This document shows positions 23,441-34,661 of a stretch of 64,000 bases of DNA, piece by piece. Source of the DNA: Amphirosellinia nigrospora (Eukaryota > Ascomycota > Sordariomycetes > Xylariales > Xylariaceae); contig SCHM01000001.1 in assembly GCA_004123355.1 (NCBI GenBank), forward strand, positions 2,100,001-2,164,000, written 5' to 3'. Both the position numbers and the translations under genes were made by a program. Under the pieces are notes generated by a model. It ran no database searches and had not been told where the DNA came from. It saw only the letters and a list, made by a program, of their open reading frames with translations. Positions within the stretch are counted from its first letter, which is position 1. Every line of letters starts with the position of its first letter.

Positions 23441-24948
23441 TTCCGATCGCAAAGCTCAAATTGGCATGTCTTGACTTCAAATTTCCCTTGCACAGTCTGC
23501 AGTCGGTGTTGCTGGATGGGAACCAACGCAGTGGCGCCACGTCTCCCCTCCTCCGTACAAGGGTGTGAATTAGGCGATATCAGACAGACGAGAACAGAGG
23601 TCGAATCCGCGAGGCAACGAAAGCTTAGAATAGAAGGTTACTCGTCGGAAACACGCTAGCGTAGTTTAACAAGCATGCAGTATACGCAGGAGCCGGAGCG
23701 GAAGCATATTTGTTGTGAGCATGTCGGTCTGGTCTAGAGATGAGGAATCCCGGTGGGACCTGGGACCCCCGTTTCTTCCTTCCCAATGCAGGGATGAGGC
23801 TCGGCGATGAAAAGCCTCGAATGAGCGACGAGCGGGAGGCGGCCGGGTCTCGCGCACACCCGAGAAGACTGCCAAGATTCAGGGCTTCGAGGGGATGACG
23901 CGATACCTTAGATGTGAAATAGGTAAGTAAACATACTAAGTACTTAAGTAAGTAAGTACACTTGTGACGGCGCGCGACGGGCGGCATTAGGCTGGTGAAA
24001 AAAGCTAACCTAGGGCTGAGTTTCGGGCGCTCGACAAGTACCGGACGTCCTAAGAAGCAGGTATATACCTTTAGTGTAGTTCGGATAATTGTTAGTGCAG
24101 CGCTAGGAGTGAGATACGATGCCTGGTCCAGTGTTAGGTGCCTATAAGTGCTATAAGTGCTCATGTAAGCCAGACAGCCGCATAAGCCACACACAACTGG
24201 GCAGGTGAGTATACACACCTGTAACAAATCGCAGGACCAACTTGTGTCTTGATCGCATTTTCAAATCCATGATAACGTAACCCTGGTGTAGAGTTCGCTA
24301 GGACTGTAAACTGTAATGTACAACAAAACCTTGCTCACAGAGGGCCGGGGGATCATGTACAAAAAGAGATTGACAAGCTACCTCTTAGGGATTTCCAGGT
24401 TGCTAGCGCCAAGCTAATAAATGATTCACCCATCCTACCAATGCCGAGTCCGATGGCCCTAGTCCAGTCTAGTATAACTTTAAATCCGCGGGGCGGATAG
24501 AACCTGGGATCGAACGGTGCCAAGGGTGGGTCCATCTCCGTCGTCCGCGGAGCTGACCATGGACCATGGAGATGGAGAACCATGTACCCGCGTACCCATG
24601 TACCCACGTGCCCTTGTAAGTGCCCTGCCCACGCCTCACCCGCGTGTCCGCCGCCGAACCGTTGGTCTGTAGGCCTCAGCTACACTACACTACACCCGCG
24701 GACGAGAGCTGTCCACGGACGAGCTGACACCACTGAATGATGGGTTTCACCTCAACCGAGATCCGTGGTCATGGGGATCTGTTCAGCCACGGCGCTGGGA
24801 ATCCAACGGGCGGCCATAGCACTACCACAAAGACAACCGCTTTTGAATATATCTTATCTCAGGCCAGGATAGAAACTGTCCGTCGACAAATTGCCAAGTT
24901 CTCACACAAGCACCTTCATTAACCTAGGAGGCACACACATACGCCAAT
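23441..24948. promoter_or_regulatory. divergent regulator/transporter intergenic region
   Basis: About 1.5 kb between the start of the Zn2Cys6 gene (-) and the start of the MFS gene (+), so it holds both promoters. CCGCGG palindromes lie at 24486-24491, 24545-24550 and 24696-24701. The first sits inside a longer inverted repeat, ATCCGC-GGG-GCGGAT, at 24484-24498. The open frame on the - strand here (23625-24227) resembles no family. Confidence 0.45.
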
Positions 24949-26715
24949 ATGCAGTCCTCGTTAAGCTCCACGACCGAGTTTGAACTGACTGAGGATGTCG
25001 GCCGCGCCTCAGGAAACAAGACCAGCATTGACGATGTCGAGTCCGGTCCCGACGGCTTGATGCAGGTCACTGACCAGAGCCCTCTCTTGGTAGACTGGTA
25101 TGGGCCTGGCGACGCCGAGAATCCCATGAATTGGACAAGAAAGAAGAGTTTTGGGCATGTCATCATCGTGGCTCTCCTATCTATGATCGTGAACATCGCC
25201 GCCACCATCGTGGCCCCCGGTGTGCCCGGTCTAATCGAGGAGTTCAACATCCAAAACGAGACCGTCGCTACCCTGGCCGTGACCATCTATCTGCTCGGCT
25301 TCGCGCTCGGCCCCCTGTTCATCTCTGCCTTTTCTGAGATGTACGGCCGCCTCGTCGTCTATCACGCCAGCAACTTGGTATTCCTCGCCTTCATCATAGG
25401 CTGCGCCTTGAGTCGGGGTACTGCCGAATACCTAGTCTTCCGTTTCATTTCGGGGTTCGCAGGCGCTGCCCCTCTTACCATCGGTGGTGGTACTATAGCC
25501 GACGTTATACCTATGCAAGAGAGAGGGCTAGCCACATCCCTTTTTGGGCTTGGGCCTCTCCTTGGACCAGTGTGTTTGCTTCATCCAAAAAGTGCGATAT
25601 GTGACTACTGACACGCGTAAAAGGTCATTGGCCCCGTCGTGGGTGGATTCTTGTCAGCTGCTCTGGGCTGGAGATGGACTTTCTGGCTCGTAGCTATCCT
25701 AGTATGTTCAAACCCCTATCGATCCTAATTCTACTTGAGAGAAGACTAATGTTCCATAGGGCGGTACTGCCAGCATTGGAACTTTCATATTCATGCGCGA
25801 AACACACGCAAATACCCTCCTCGAGCGCCGAGCGAAGCGACTCAGACGCGAGACTGGAAACCCAGGGTTTCGGTCTAAGTTTGACAAAGGGCTCAAGGGG
25901 CGACAAGTCTTGGTTGCATCGCTCATTCGCCCGACACAACTCCTCATCTTCTCACCAGTTGTGTTGGTGACATCGATTTACGTCGCGCTCGTCTTCGGTT
26001 TGCTATACCTACTATTCGCAGCGTTCTCGCCCCTGTTCGAGGATGTCTACGGCTTCAGCACCGGTGTTTCTGGCCTATCATATCTGGGCATCGGTGTCGG
26101 TGAGCTTGTTGGTCTGGTAGTATTCGGCGCGCTGAGCGATAAGATCTTGAAGAAGCGTATGGCTGCTGACGGGGCTATTCGCCCCAAGCCCGAATATCGG
26201 CTGATATTGATGATCTGGTTCTCACCCATCATCGCCGGTGGCTTATTCATCTTCGGCTGGACTGCCCAATATCATGTGCATTGGATTGTCCCCATTATCG
26301 GAACCTTTTTCGTCGGATATGGCGCATTCTTCGTCATCGTAAGTTTATTCGCACATTCTTTCATCAATAATCAACTAGCCGCTGACATAATCCTTGGTAG
26401 TTGCCTTCTCAATTATACTTGGTAGACTTATTCGGCGCGCAAGCGGCCGCATCGGCGCTGGGAGCCAATACTCTTCTTCGGTCCCTTTCGGGTGCCTTTC
26501 TCCCGGTAGCAGGGCCGGCATTATGTAAGTTGACTACCCCATACAGGCACCACTCTTAGCACAGGCAGTTCTGACATTTGTTTCTAGATGCCTCCTTGGG
26601 CTACGGATGGGGAAACACACTGCTAGGATTCCTTGCCCTAGCGTTTGCTCCCGCCCCTATCTTTTTCTATAAATACGGGGAGTGGCTGCGGAGCAAGACG
26701 TCCATCAAGTTCTAA
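24949..26715 (+). CDS. MFS drug:H+ antiporter (DHA1-type), probable product efflux pump
   Basis: Twelve-helix plasma-membrane transporter. The cytosolic N-tail starts [16 protein letters not shown] and reaches the DHA1 marker [19 protein letters not shown]. Then come TM1 ([19 protein letters not shown]), the loop [18 protein letters not shown], the substrate/antiporter segment [18 protein letters not shown] across intron 1, and [12 protein letters not shown] before intron 2. A long charged central loop ([16 protein letters not shown]) leads to the second six-helix bundle. It ends [14 protein letters not shown]. Four short introns are clear: about 25570-25623, 25702-25759, 26339-26400 and 26526-26587. 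Unlike its neighbours it shows no frame disturbance. Its place beside the regulator and synthase suggests export of, or self-protection from, the metabolite. Confidence 0.92.
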
Positions 26716-28390
26716 GTGCCGGGTCGGCGAGAATGTAGCATTGGGATCTCTTGGTAGATTAAGTGCGATCCCATGTACTAACAGAGTTGCTTTTTTATCG
26801 GGTTTTATAGGGAGCATGTAAATATCAGTTTCTGTCTCAAATCTAGATTTCTAGACGTATATTTCAAATTGAACGATGAATGACCACTCCATGCATGACC
26901 TACCCAACATACATATAATTCGTATCGTGCTATTTGAATTTTGATAATCCCAGAGGAGGAAGCTTTGTGGTTACGGCACAGACGAAGGTATCAAATTCGT
27001 CGTGAATTGCAGGCGTGGTCTGAGAGAGCACTGGGCGGCACTCGCCTTCTGACAAACGCAATATACTAACATTAGCACATCTTCGCAGTGCTGCGTGGCA
27101 GGATGCGGCACGTACATGTATGAAATCCTTCCGGCGGCTTGGCGAGGCCACCATCGTGTGTCTCACCCACGCAATGTAGTATGTCTGATAGAAGCTCCGT
27201 GGTGCAACGGAGTGAGTGTACGCACGTGTTTACAAGGGGGCCCTGATCTTGTAAAAATGTTGGTTTGGTAATTAGCAGGGACCAACAATAACAACCCTCT
27301 CCTCAGCTCCTTGCATACTACATGAACCATTCGCATGTCAGATATCCGAGACTGCATAATGCCGATTGTGCTCACCACATCCCGATTGTGCGTAGCATCC
27401 ACACCCAAACGCCAAACGAGTGTGTCCAGGGCCGTTAATTATCCCTGGTCCCGGTGAAAATCAGCTAACCGAGTTTACGCAAGCTCCCAACCGTTTCCAC
27501 TTTTGTTAGTTCGTAACTAGTCACAGAATCGGACAACCTAAGTGTATAACATTCTATGAATAGGTGTTCCACGTTTTGGTGCTGAATTAGGGAGGTAGCA
27601 AATGCAGCCTGTCGAGTGGATTTTGCGGGGTCATATCTCCGCTCCGTATCCGATAACCCGAAATACGCCCCTGACAGCAGTGATAAAGTACCTGGGATAG
27701 GACTTGGGTTATGGAATATGACAGTCATCAAATGGAGACACAACAAGCGAATAATCAACGCCGCTAGCCTGCAGAATTGTCCTAGGAGCCCAGTCGCAAT
27801 TATAAGAGCATAGTGCTTACTACATCTTGCAGGGTCCTCACGTAAGTGCCCATAAAACAAATCTTGGCCACCAAAAGTAGAGTATCGGTAAGTGGGCAGT
27901 GGATTGTTGGCTTGGTCGTTTCGAGCTGAATATGCTCGTTGGTGGTAACTTGGATGACCATCAGACCGGTCTGGGGGGGCGACCCTTAAAGCACAGGGGA
28001 TCTGGACTCTTGGGATTGAACCCGAATGATGAGAGGCTTTCTGCTCTAAAGGCTTGGCCAACCCACATTATAAACTCTGTTCCGTGTAATTACCCCTGTG
28101 GCGAGTGTAACCATACGGGTAGGGAATGAGGGTATCGTGCCATGATCAGGCTGTAGAACTTCTTGGTATTTCTTCATCTATATAAGCATTCGGAACTGAA
28201 AGCTTGTCTCATTCTCCTCCTTGGCTACCTTGGCTTATCCATACCCAGTGACCTACATTGTTGGTGTACCCTACTATCACATCGAACCATGAACCCAGGT
28301 CTAAGGTTACATGTCTTAGATCTCCCTTTATCCCATCTATAACTCTCTTGGCGATCGCGCTACACTGTTACATGTTAAGCATCCTTCATC
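26716..28390. other. intergenic, no supported gene
   Basis: About 1.7 kb between the transporter and the second regulator. A 198-codon frame on the - strand (27465-28061) looks like chance. At about 28005-28070 (- strand) there is a tRNA-like stretch with a good B-box core (GGTTCAATCC) but no cloverleaf. The last 200 bp are the promoter of the next gene. Confidence 0.4.
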
Positions 28391-29827
28391 ATGCTGAACC
28401 CTCAAAGACCCGAGCAATCTATCCGTTCATCCTGCGATCGTTGTCGATCGAGCAAGCTCAAATGTGTTCCTACTTCTGATTCAGACCATTCAGCGCCTTG
28501 CCAGAGATGCGTCCGCGCCAAAGCGACGTGTGTCTTTGGCCAGAGAGCCCGGAATAAACGCGGCCCCAGGCGACCTCGTCGGTCGATGTCGCCGGTCTCT
28601 GAAGAATGGCGCCGAGAGGGGTCAAGCGACGACACTCCTGGTTCGCTAAGCTCGTCATCTTCAATCAGAGTTTGCGCTTCTATAGAAACACAGCGGTCTC
28701 CAGATGAAGACCAGTCACTCACCGAAGCTGTTATGATGCCTACACCAAATATGGCATCAGCTCTCGAAGCTCCCTGGACACCGAATAGTATGGTGGCCGT
28801 GTCAAATAGTAACACCGATATGACTCCGTGGAGGGAGGCGTCCTGGACGTCCGCGAGTTGCCCAATGGTCGAGTCGCTTGGTAACATATGGCCGGAGAGC
28901 AGCATATCGGCTAGCGGCGGGAGCTTCATGAGAGAATTTCAGATGCCTCAAGGACAGATGACACCATCCAGTATAAATCAAAGCGAACAACTCGATTTTG
29001 GCGACATGATAATGCAAACCCTCGACGGGAGCAATTATGCCGGTCAAGGAACGAGCCCGCCTCCCACAAGACGAGGTGGATGTTCGCAGCTAGAGTTGTC
29101 GGGATTATTAGGAGAAATGCAAAAATACTTGCACATGCTCAAAACATATCAAATATCGGCGCATCGACTTCCCGCAGACGCTCTTAACGATTATCCCATT
29201 GGCGAGGCGCTGTATCTCCTACGGCGTTTCTGCGAATTGCAAGACAGAGTCCGAGAATCCGGCCATTCGCCCACCTGGCCCCAGAGCGCTGCCATCGACC
29301 CAGACATGGTGGCGGCATTGGTAATCGTCACATGCTACATCACCATGATGCGCATCCTGGACACCCTCTTCGGTCACCTCGAGCAATACTTGGCTCGGAT
29401 GAGCGCCGAGTCGGCGCCAAGGGGGCGCAAGAGCGTCGTCGAACACAGCCGCGGCCTAAGACTCGGGGAGCTGACACCCGTCAACGACGTGTGCGTCCGA
29501 ACGCGCGAGGCCGTCGGCACGCTACTCGAGGCCCTGCGGGGCATGGATCTGGCAATCGGCACGCCTCAAGAAAAGCCTTGGGGCGGTGATGAGATGGACG
29601 ACGTGGCGGACAGTGCCGTCGACGAAGATGGTCTCACCGTAAGCTTGCTCAGAGAGGAGAACATCGGCAGCAAAATAGACGAAGAAAGAAAAGACTGTGC
29701 GCGAAAATATCGGAGTCGAGCGACATCTCGATCGCCTGTTAAATTCTTCTACGGATGTATAAATAGATATGGCTTGAGCTACGCAGCTCGATTACGAATA
29801 ATGATGTCAGCGCCCGGGGTGGAATAA
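28391..29827 (+). CDS. AflR-like Zn2Cys6 transcription factor
   Basis: Single-exon regulator of 478 residues, within the size range of AflR-type pathway activators. The N-terminus MLNPQRPEQSIRSS leads straight into the binuclear zinc cluster, CDRCRSSKLKC then CQRCVRAKATC (C-x2-C-x6-C-x11-C-x2-C-x6-C), with a basic tail RARNKRGPRRPRRS. The middle is Ser/Pro-rich. From about residue 225 an AflR-family C-terminal region follows (LELSGLLGEMQKYLHML, IGEALYLLRRFCELQDRV, LVIVTCYITMMRILDTLF). The last 80 residues are acidic and then basic. There is no frame disturbance. A second regulator class beside the fungal_trans-type factor suggests either layered control of the cluster or control of the neighbouring lost PKS. 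Confidence 0.88.
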   Translation: MLNPQRPEQSIRSSCDRCRSSKLKCVPTSDSDHSAPCQRCVRAKATCVFGQRARNKRGPRRPRRSMSPVSEEWRREGSSDDTPGSLSSSSSIRVCASIETQRSPDEDQSLTEAVMMPTPNMASALEAPWTPNSMVAVSNSNTDMTPWREASWTSASCPMVESLGNIWPESSISASGGSFMREFQMPQGQMTPSSINQSEQLDFGDMIMQTLDGSNYAGQGTSPPPTRRGGCSQLELSGLLGEMQKYLHMLKTYQISAHRLPADALNDYPIGEALYLLRRFCELQDRVRESGHSPTWPQSAAIDPDMVAALVIVTCYITMMRILDTLFGHLEQYLARMSAESAPRGRKSVVEHSRGLRLGELTPVNDVCVRTREAVGTLLEALRGMDLAIGTPQEKPWGGDEMDDVADSAVDEDGLTVSLLREENIGSKIDEERKDCARKYRSRATSRSPVKFFYGCINRYGLSYAARLRIMMSAPGVE

Positions 29828-32320
29828 ATCATGTATATATTGGCGATCTTATCATTCAGCGATTCTGATTTACAGGGGTTGGTCCTTTTGCGACGAGGTG
29901 CTTATCTCAGTCGATCTTATCAGTCCATCACCACTTCCTTCCATACAATGGCGCCATGAAGAATACAATTTGAGATTTAGTTTAGGTAATCGCAGCATAA
30001 GTAAGCGACATTAATTTTCGAAATCTCGAAAGACATTATTGAGCCTAGGTGTGTGGTGATCCTTGCTTGAGTGGCCACAAAATGTGATGTATTAGGGATG
30101 GAGAACTAGGTACTGAACGTAGGTCCTCAGCCACTCAGCCACATTCTCACGCCACATTGTATTAATTCTCCATTGAAAAGGATCAAGGAAGCAAATAAAA
30201 AATCCGAACTTCGCCCCGCTCTGCAACCCAAGTTCGTTCTCACCCAAGAAATATCAGTATGTGGCGCCAAACCCCTGTCCTAGGAAGATTATGTAACGAT
30301 GTTTAGAGATAGTATTTACAATTCTTCTCTCCAAGTAAAACGTCAACATATTTACTCTAACACGTGCACACACGTATTATAACATGTAGACCGGCTTAGA
30401 GTAGTCCAAAGCAAGTGAGAAAAGATTTACGGGTCTAGCTAAATCCCAGGCCTAGATAGAAGTACTTATCGTCAGGCCTTTTCGGAAACTATACATCAAC
30501 AAGGGTGTGCAGCCGTACCAGAGATGCGTGCATCTTGTTTCAGCTACATATCTCGTTATCGCTTCATCCAATCATAAGGCGCGCGCATTCGTCGCGAAAG
30601 CGAGCATGCTACGCACCCGGAATGGTGGCCTCCAGCATTGCTCTGTTCTCTACACTCAATGCTACCTTGCAACAGTCGGATATTATTTCATCTTGATGAT
30701 TCTGGAAACACAATGATTTTGCATTGAGCATGTTACTCGGAGCATGTTACCCAGAGCTAGATACTGAAGATACGGCGGCTTGAATCGTTTGAGCACTTGT
30801 ATCTAGTTCTCGTCATCACTGTTCTGGTATAGCCTATTGAGGTTTACATGGTTACCGACAAAGGTAGTAGCCTATCTTGGGCTGATAACAAGCTTCGTTT
30901 TTTGCCTTGTCATCATTAACTTCGGGCTATATTCGGCCTATAATAGATTTTTAAGGTCAAGGAATATGTTGCCGCAAGTATGTAGGTTTTCTGACACAAT
31001 GCTATCTTTGAGCTGTAACCGATTGAGGGTATTGATGCGTTAAAAAGTACTTTTTATTTCTATAAGCTTGGCTACTAGGAGGAAGACAACAAGGTCCAGA
31101 GCGATGTCAAAGGAGCCGATGATAAGGGAATGCTCATTGGATCCTGTGCTTACGACGAAAGGCTTAAAGTCTAGGAAGCATGTCCTTTCTGCTTAGATGA
31201 CATCACAACGTATGCTGCATCTGACTAGTCTAGTCATCTGACGGTCTTATAGTTTAGTAAGACGACAACGGAGCGACGAGAAACCTTACAAAGTATCTAA
31301 GTTTCTTGGTATCATAATGAACTTGACAACGACTAATGCAATATTATACAAAGAAGATGAGACGGAGTGGCACAAGGGTTCAGATAGAGGGTTTGGAATA
31401 TTTCAACTGAGTAATTAATAATCAACCAAGGTGCTAAAGGTGCTATGAATATCTATGTATCTTCTCTAACTCCCTATACCTCTAGGCAGGAGGATTCCAT
31501 TCTTTTTAGGCTCGAGCATTTGCTTGTATTATTCCTAAAGCTTCGTCGACCTCCGTAGACTCTCATAGAGGGAATTTGTATGTCGCGAAAATCCACCGCA
31601 GCTATACGTGAGTAACTAAGGCTCACAATAACTTCGTACGACTAATTCAGCCTCGTAGGGTAGTATTTAACGAACTCTGTGCAAGATCCGTGTGAAACCA
31701 TCTTCGTCTGAGACCCGTGCAACACGGAGTGTCCATTAGTAACAGACTAATTATATACAAGTGCAAATTTTTAATACGTGTGCCTTATCGAAACGGGAAG
31801 GGTTTACTTGGGCTGAGTAATGACTCGCTGTCAAGCTTAGAGAAAGTGATGGAGCCAGTCAAGGGGCAAAAACGAACCCAACACAGCGAAAACTTGTCCT
31901 GATACAGATGAGAGAGCTAGGGCAATGAAGAATCGATTTGCGATTCACTCATAGAGCGCAGCTCCTACCGCAGTAGTGGCAGTAGAGAGTGTAATTGCGA
32001 TGATGACGACGATCATGGCGCGAATGAACAATAAGGTTTTCTGGCAGTGTAGAAGCGAGGTGGGCTGTAAATATAGCCAAGGGAGCCATTAAGCTTTGAC
32101 AACTTGAACTATCTCAATCTCACCTATCTTCAAAGTTACGCGTAAACGCGAAATAGCATTACGACTCTGCTTGATATGTGGCCTGGAGTCTCTGTGAAAG
32201 ACGCGACGTGATCACAATCTCGATCAGATGACGCGACTTCGCGCGAACGGGACTTACCTTCACAATACGATCTCGATGGAGCTTAGAGATCAACAGGGCC
32301 GATATCTAAGCTAACTTATC
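29828..32320. other. gene-poor, decayed spacer
   Basis: About 2.5 kb without a supported gene. A 68-codon frame at 30837-31043 (+) encodes one hydrophobic segment (LITSFVFCLVIINFGLYSA), but I recognise nothing and it may be chance. Given the PKS relic immediately to the right, this stretch may be the eroded upstream part of that gene, though I could not match any of it. Confidence 0.35.
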
Positions 32321-33600
32321 CTTGCCTCCGGCGAGATTCCGCCAGTATGTCGGCTTCTTTACGCTAGATATGTGTCGTGTCAGTCTGAAAAGTCTGAATT
32401 TGATGTCCAAGATATACGGGAAGATCCTCAGTCTTTTCAGCGGCGTGATGCAATTTGCATACCAGAGACATCACTTCCCAGTATCAAGTAGAGCAAGGCT
32501 TCAGACCGTGCAGAACGCCAATTACACGGGCCTTATCACATTAGACGCAGATGAAGTTGTTCTAGTACGCAACTAGTTGTAATACAACACGATGAAATAT
32601 TGTATCACTTAGGTAAAATAAATCACTGGATTGAGAACCCAAACGGAGGCTAGACCCCGATGTCCCATATCTTATCATCAGAAGGACGACAGCGAAATGG
32701 ATTACTAGCAACATATCACGCTACAACCCTGCCTTAGGTAAGTAGCGACGACAAAGGTCTATTCAGTTCAGGGTTCAAGCTTTCGAGTCAACGAGCTTCG
32801 TCTAGTGAGATCTTACCGTTCGTTAAAGAGTCGACGCGTTATGGAATCTGCGCGAACTCCTATTACACGATCTAGACTGCTTCGCCCTACTCTCTTCAGT
32901 CGCCGGTATTTACGGACGTATTACCCAAGCAAACTACGCAGCCGAATGTACGTTCCAAGACGCGGTTGCACGTTACATGGTGTCTCGCGGTCGTATTGCA
33001 GTCCCCTTTGACGTAGAGTTGATGCGCGCGATCGGGATTATGGCGGAACAGCACGACTACATAGCCGATCTTGAAAAGGCCCCTGACATGGTCCTTATAG
33101 AAGCAGACAAGCTAATGGGCCCGTCGGATCTGTACTACGACCCGGCGAGGCGAGGAGAGCATGAAGCTATCGATGGCCGACATCAAGTCCCGATCGGAGC
33201 CACGACAGCTGCGATGTTCCTTAGCCGCGGCGAGGAACCTGTTCCACAAGCGCGACGCCGCATGTTTTCAGGGTTCAGCTCATCACAAGCCATGATACCC
33301 AACAACGTGAGAGACGCCCACAACGACGACGAATCCAAGAAGCACGCAGAGGTGTTCCGACAGGCTAGAGACTAGCAATCGCGATCTGACGCGGTGAAGC
33401 GCGCCGTCGCGGCAAAGTCGGCCCGCGCGCTCTCGATCTCGGTCGGTGAGATCGATTCTGCAAAGACCCTGTCGGGCTACGGCGCGGGTTCGCTGACGGC
33501 TGTAGAGTTGTGCTCGTGGTTCGGGAACGACTTCGGGGTGAAGGTGGCGGTGTTCGACTTCATGGGGAACCATAAGACCATCGAGGCCGTGTCCTGATCG
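32320..33600 (+). pseudogene. relic of a highly reducing polyketide synthase (ER end, KR end, ACP)
   Basis: Three pieces follow in the natural order of an HR-PKS C-terminus. At 32370-32570 the end of an ER domain is readable (SKIYGKILSLFSG, FPVSSRARLQTVQNANYTG, ITLDADEVVLVR). At about 32880-33290 lies the end of a KR, with LSSVAGIYGR and the catalytic Tyr region QANYAAECTFQDAVARYMV, then SFDVG-like VPFDVELMRAIGIM and MFLSRGEEPVPQARRRMFSG. At 33394-33597 is an ACP (KTLSGYGAGSLTAVELCSWF) that keeps the attachment Ser but has Gly where the family has Asp. An in-frame stop lies between KR and ACP at about 33373. The start of KR is unrecognisable, and no KS, AT or DH is visible upstream. It is a dead fragment of a second synthase. 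Confidence 0.8.
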
Positions 33601-34661
33601 ATGATCAATTCCTCTTAGGGCGCGGAAAGGAAGAACGTTTTTCCATATCTAGCGCCACCTGATGAGTGGGGAATATCACCACCAATCATCACTTCATATG
33701 GATCACCAAGTTAAAAGCAGCGATCGATTATCCTGTCCAGGTTTTGATCTGGGGGTAATAAATAACTCTGGACCATGGGTGTTAAATTTGCCAGCCTCAA
33801 CTTCAGTTTAACAATGGCTACCAGCTTACGCTTGGCCTTCTCATTGCGAAGGAGAGATATTGCTTACGCCAAGGTATAGGCTTGGGACTACACAAGACAT
33901 TAGGTAGTAGTTTGGTCTCTGTGGTCACTGATCTGATCTCTCTGATATGATCGAGGGAGATCACTCCTGCACTTGTGGTTTGACCTTACAACGTTTAGTA
34001 CCTAGTCGTGCGGCTTTGGTAACCAAATACACCATCGAGAATAAATAATATTACGGTACAAATAGTCGGTATCTTGAAATGGGCGCATGGTGTCGGCATT
34101 GTGGAATGAACAAAACCAGTGGCATAAGCCTACGGTGACGAACTATCATGTAGGCTGTGTCCTTGTGCTCCTATACTTGCATCATACCTGCATATTGTTA
34201 GGCACACCGCCACGGGAATACCACCTCAAGCTTTTCAGGTCGATGGCACTATTTCTCTGCATGTGCTTTGGAGGCGTGGAGGCTCTAGACTATTTACGTA
34301 GCCTGGAGTAGCTTCAGAAGCTATTGGGCCTTTGCGCAAGAATCGACGTCACGCTAGACCTCTATGAGAGTTCTTGCGAGGGCCCTCACACGTAAATCAT
34401 TGCTATGTATAATCCCTACAAGGAGGGCCCAATGCTGCCTGATTATTGTTTTGGCCTTAACCAATAATCGTCTTTTGAAAAAGCCGTTGGGGGCCTTTAT
34501 GGTTTTGGGGGCAGCCAATCATGCGTGCAGCGTAGTTCTCTCGTTGCCTTAATGCCCGCGTCGCCATCTTGAGCGAAGCGACTTAAATTGATAAGCACCG
34601 CTAGCCCTGTTCTTTCCCGGATTCAATCTTCTACTCTATCGCACTCTCAGTATCATTTATC
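33601..34661. other. intergenic, no supported gene
   Basis: About 1.1 kb. It holds the end of the PKS relic and the promoter of the Clr5-ankyrin gene. An imperfect inverted repeat (GGGCCTTTGCGCAAGAA against TTCTTGCGAGGGCCC) lies at about 34326-34386. I see no coding signal. Confidence 0.4.

Noticed and set aside
23625-24227. 200-codon open frame on the - strand in the divergent promoter
   Set aside because: No recognisable domain; its Leu/Thr/Tyr-rich make-up fits translation of non-coding repeats.
27465-28061. 198-codon open frame on the - strand
   Set aside because: No family resemblance, mixed composition, no promoter or intron logic; probably chance.
28005-28075. tRNA-like sequence on the - strand with a B-box core GGTTCAATCC and a TGGCCAAG A-box-like start
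   Set aside because: No acceptor stem pairs and the anticodon arm does not form. At most a degenerate tRNA or SINE trace.
30837-31043. Possible N-terminal anchor of a P450 or other cluster enzyme
   Set aside because: Only one hydrophobic stretch; no proline-rich hinge, haem-binding or ExxR motif follows.
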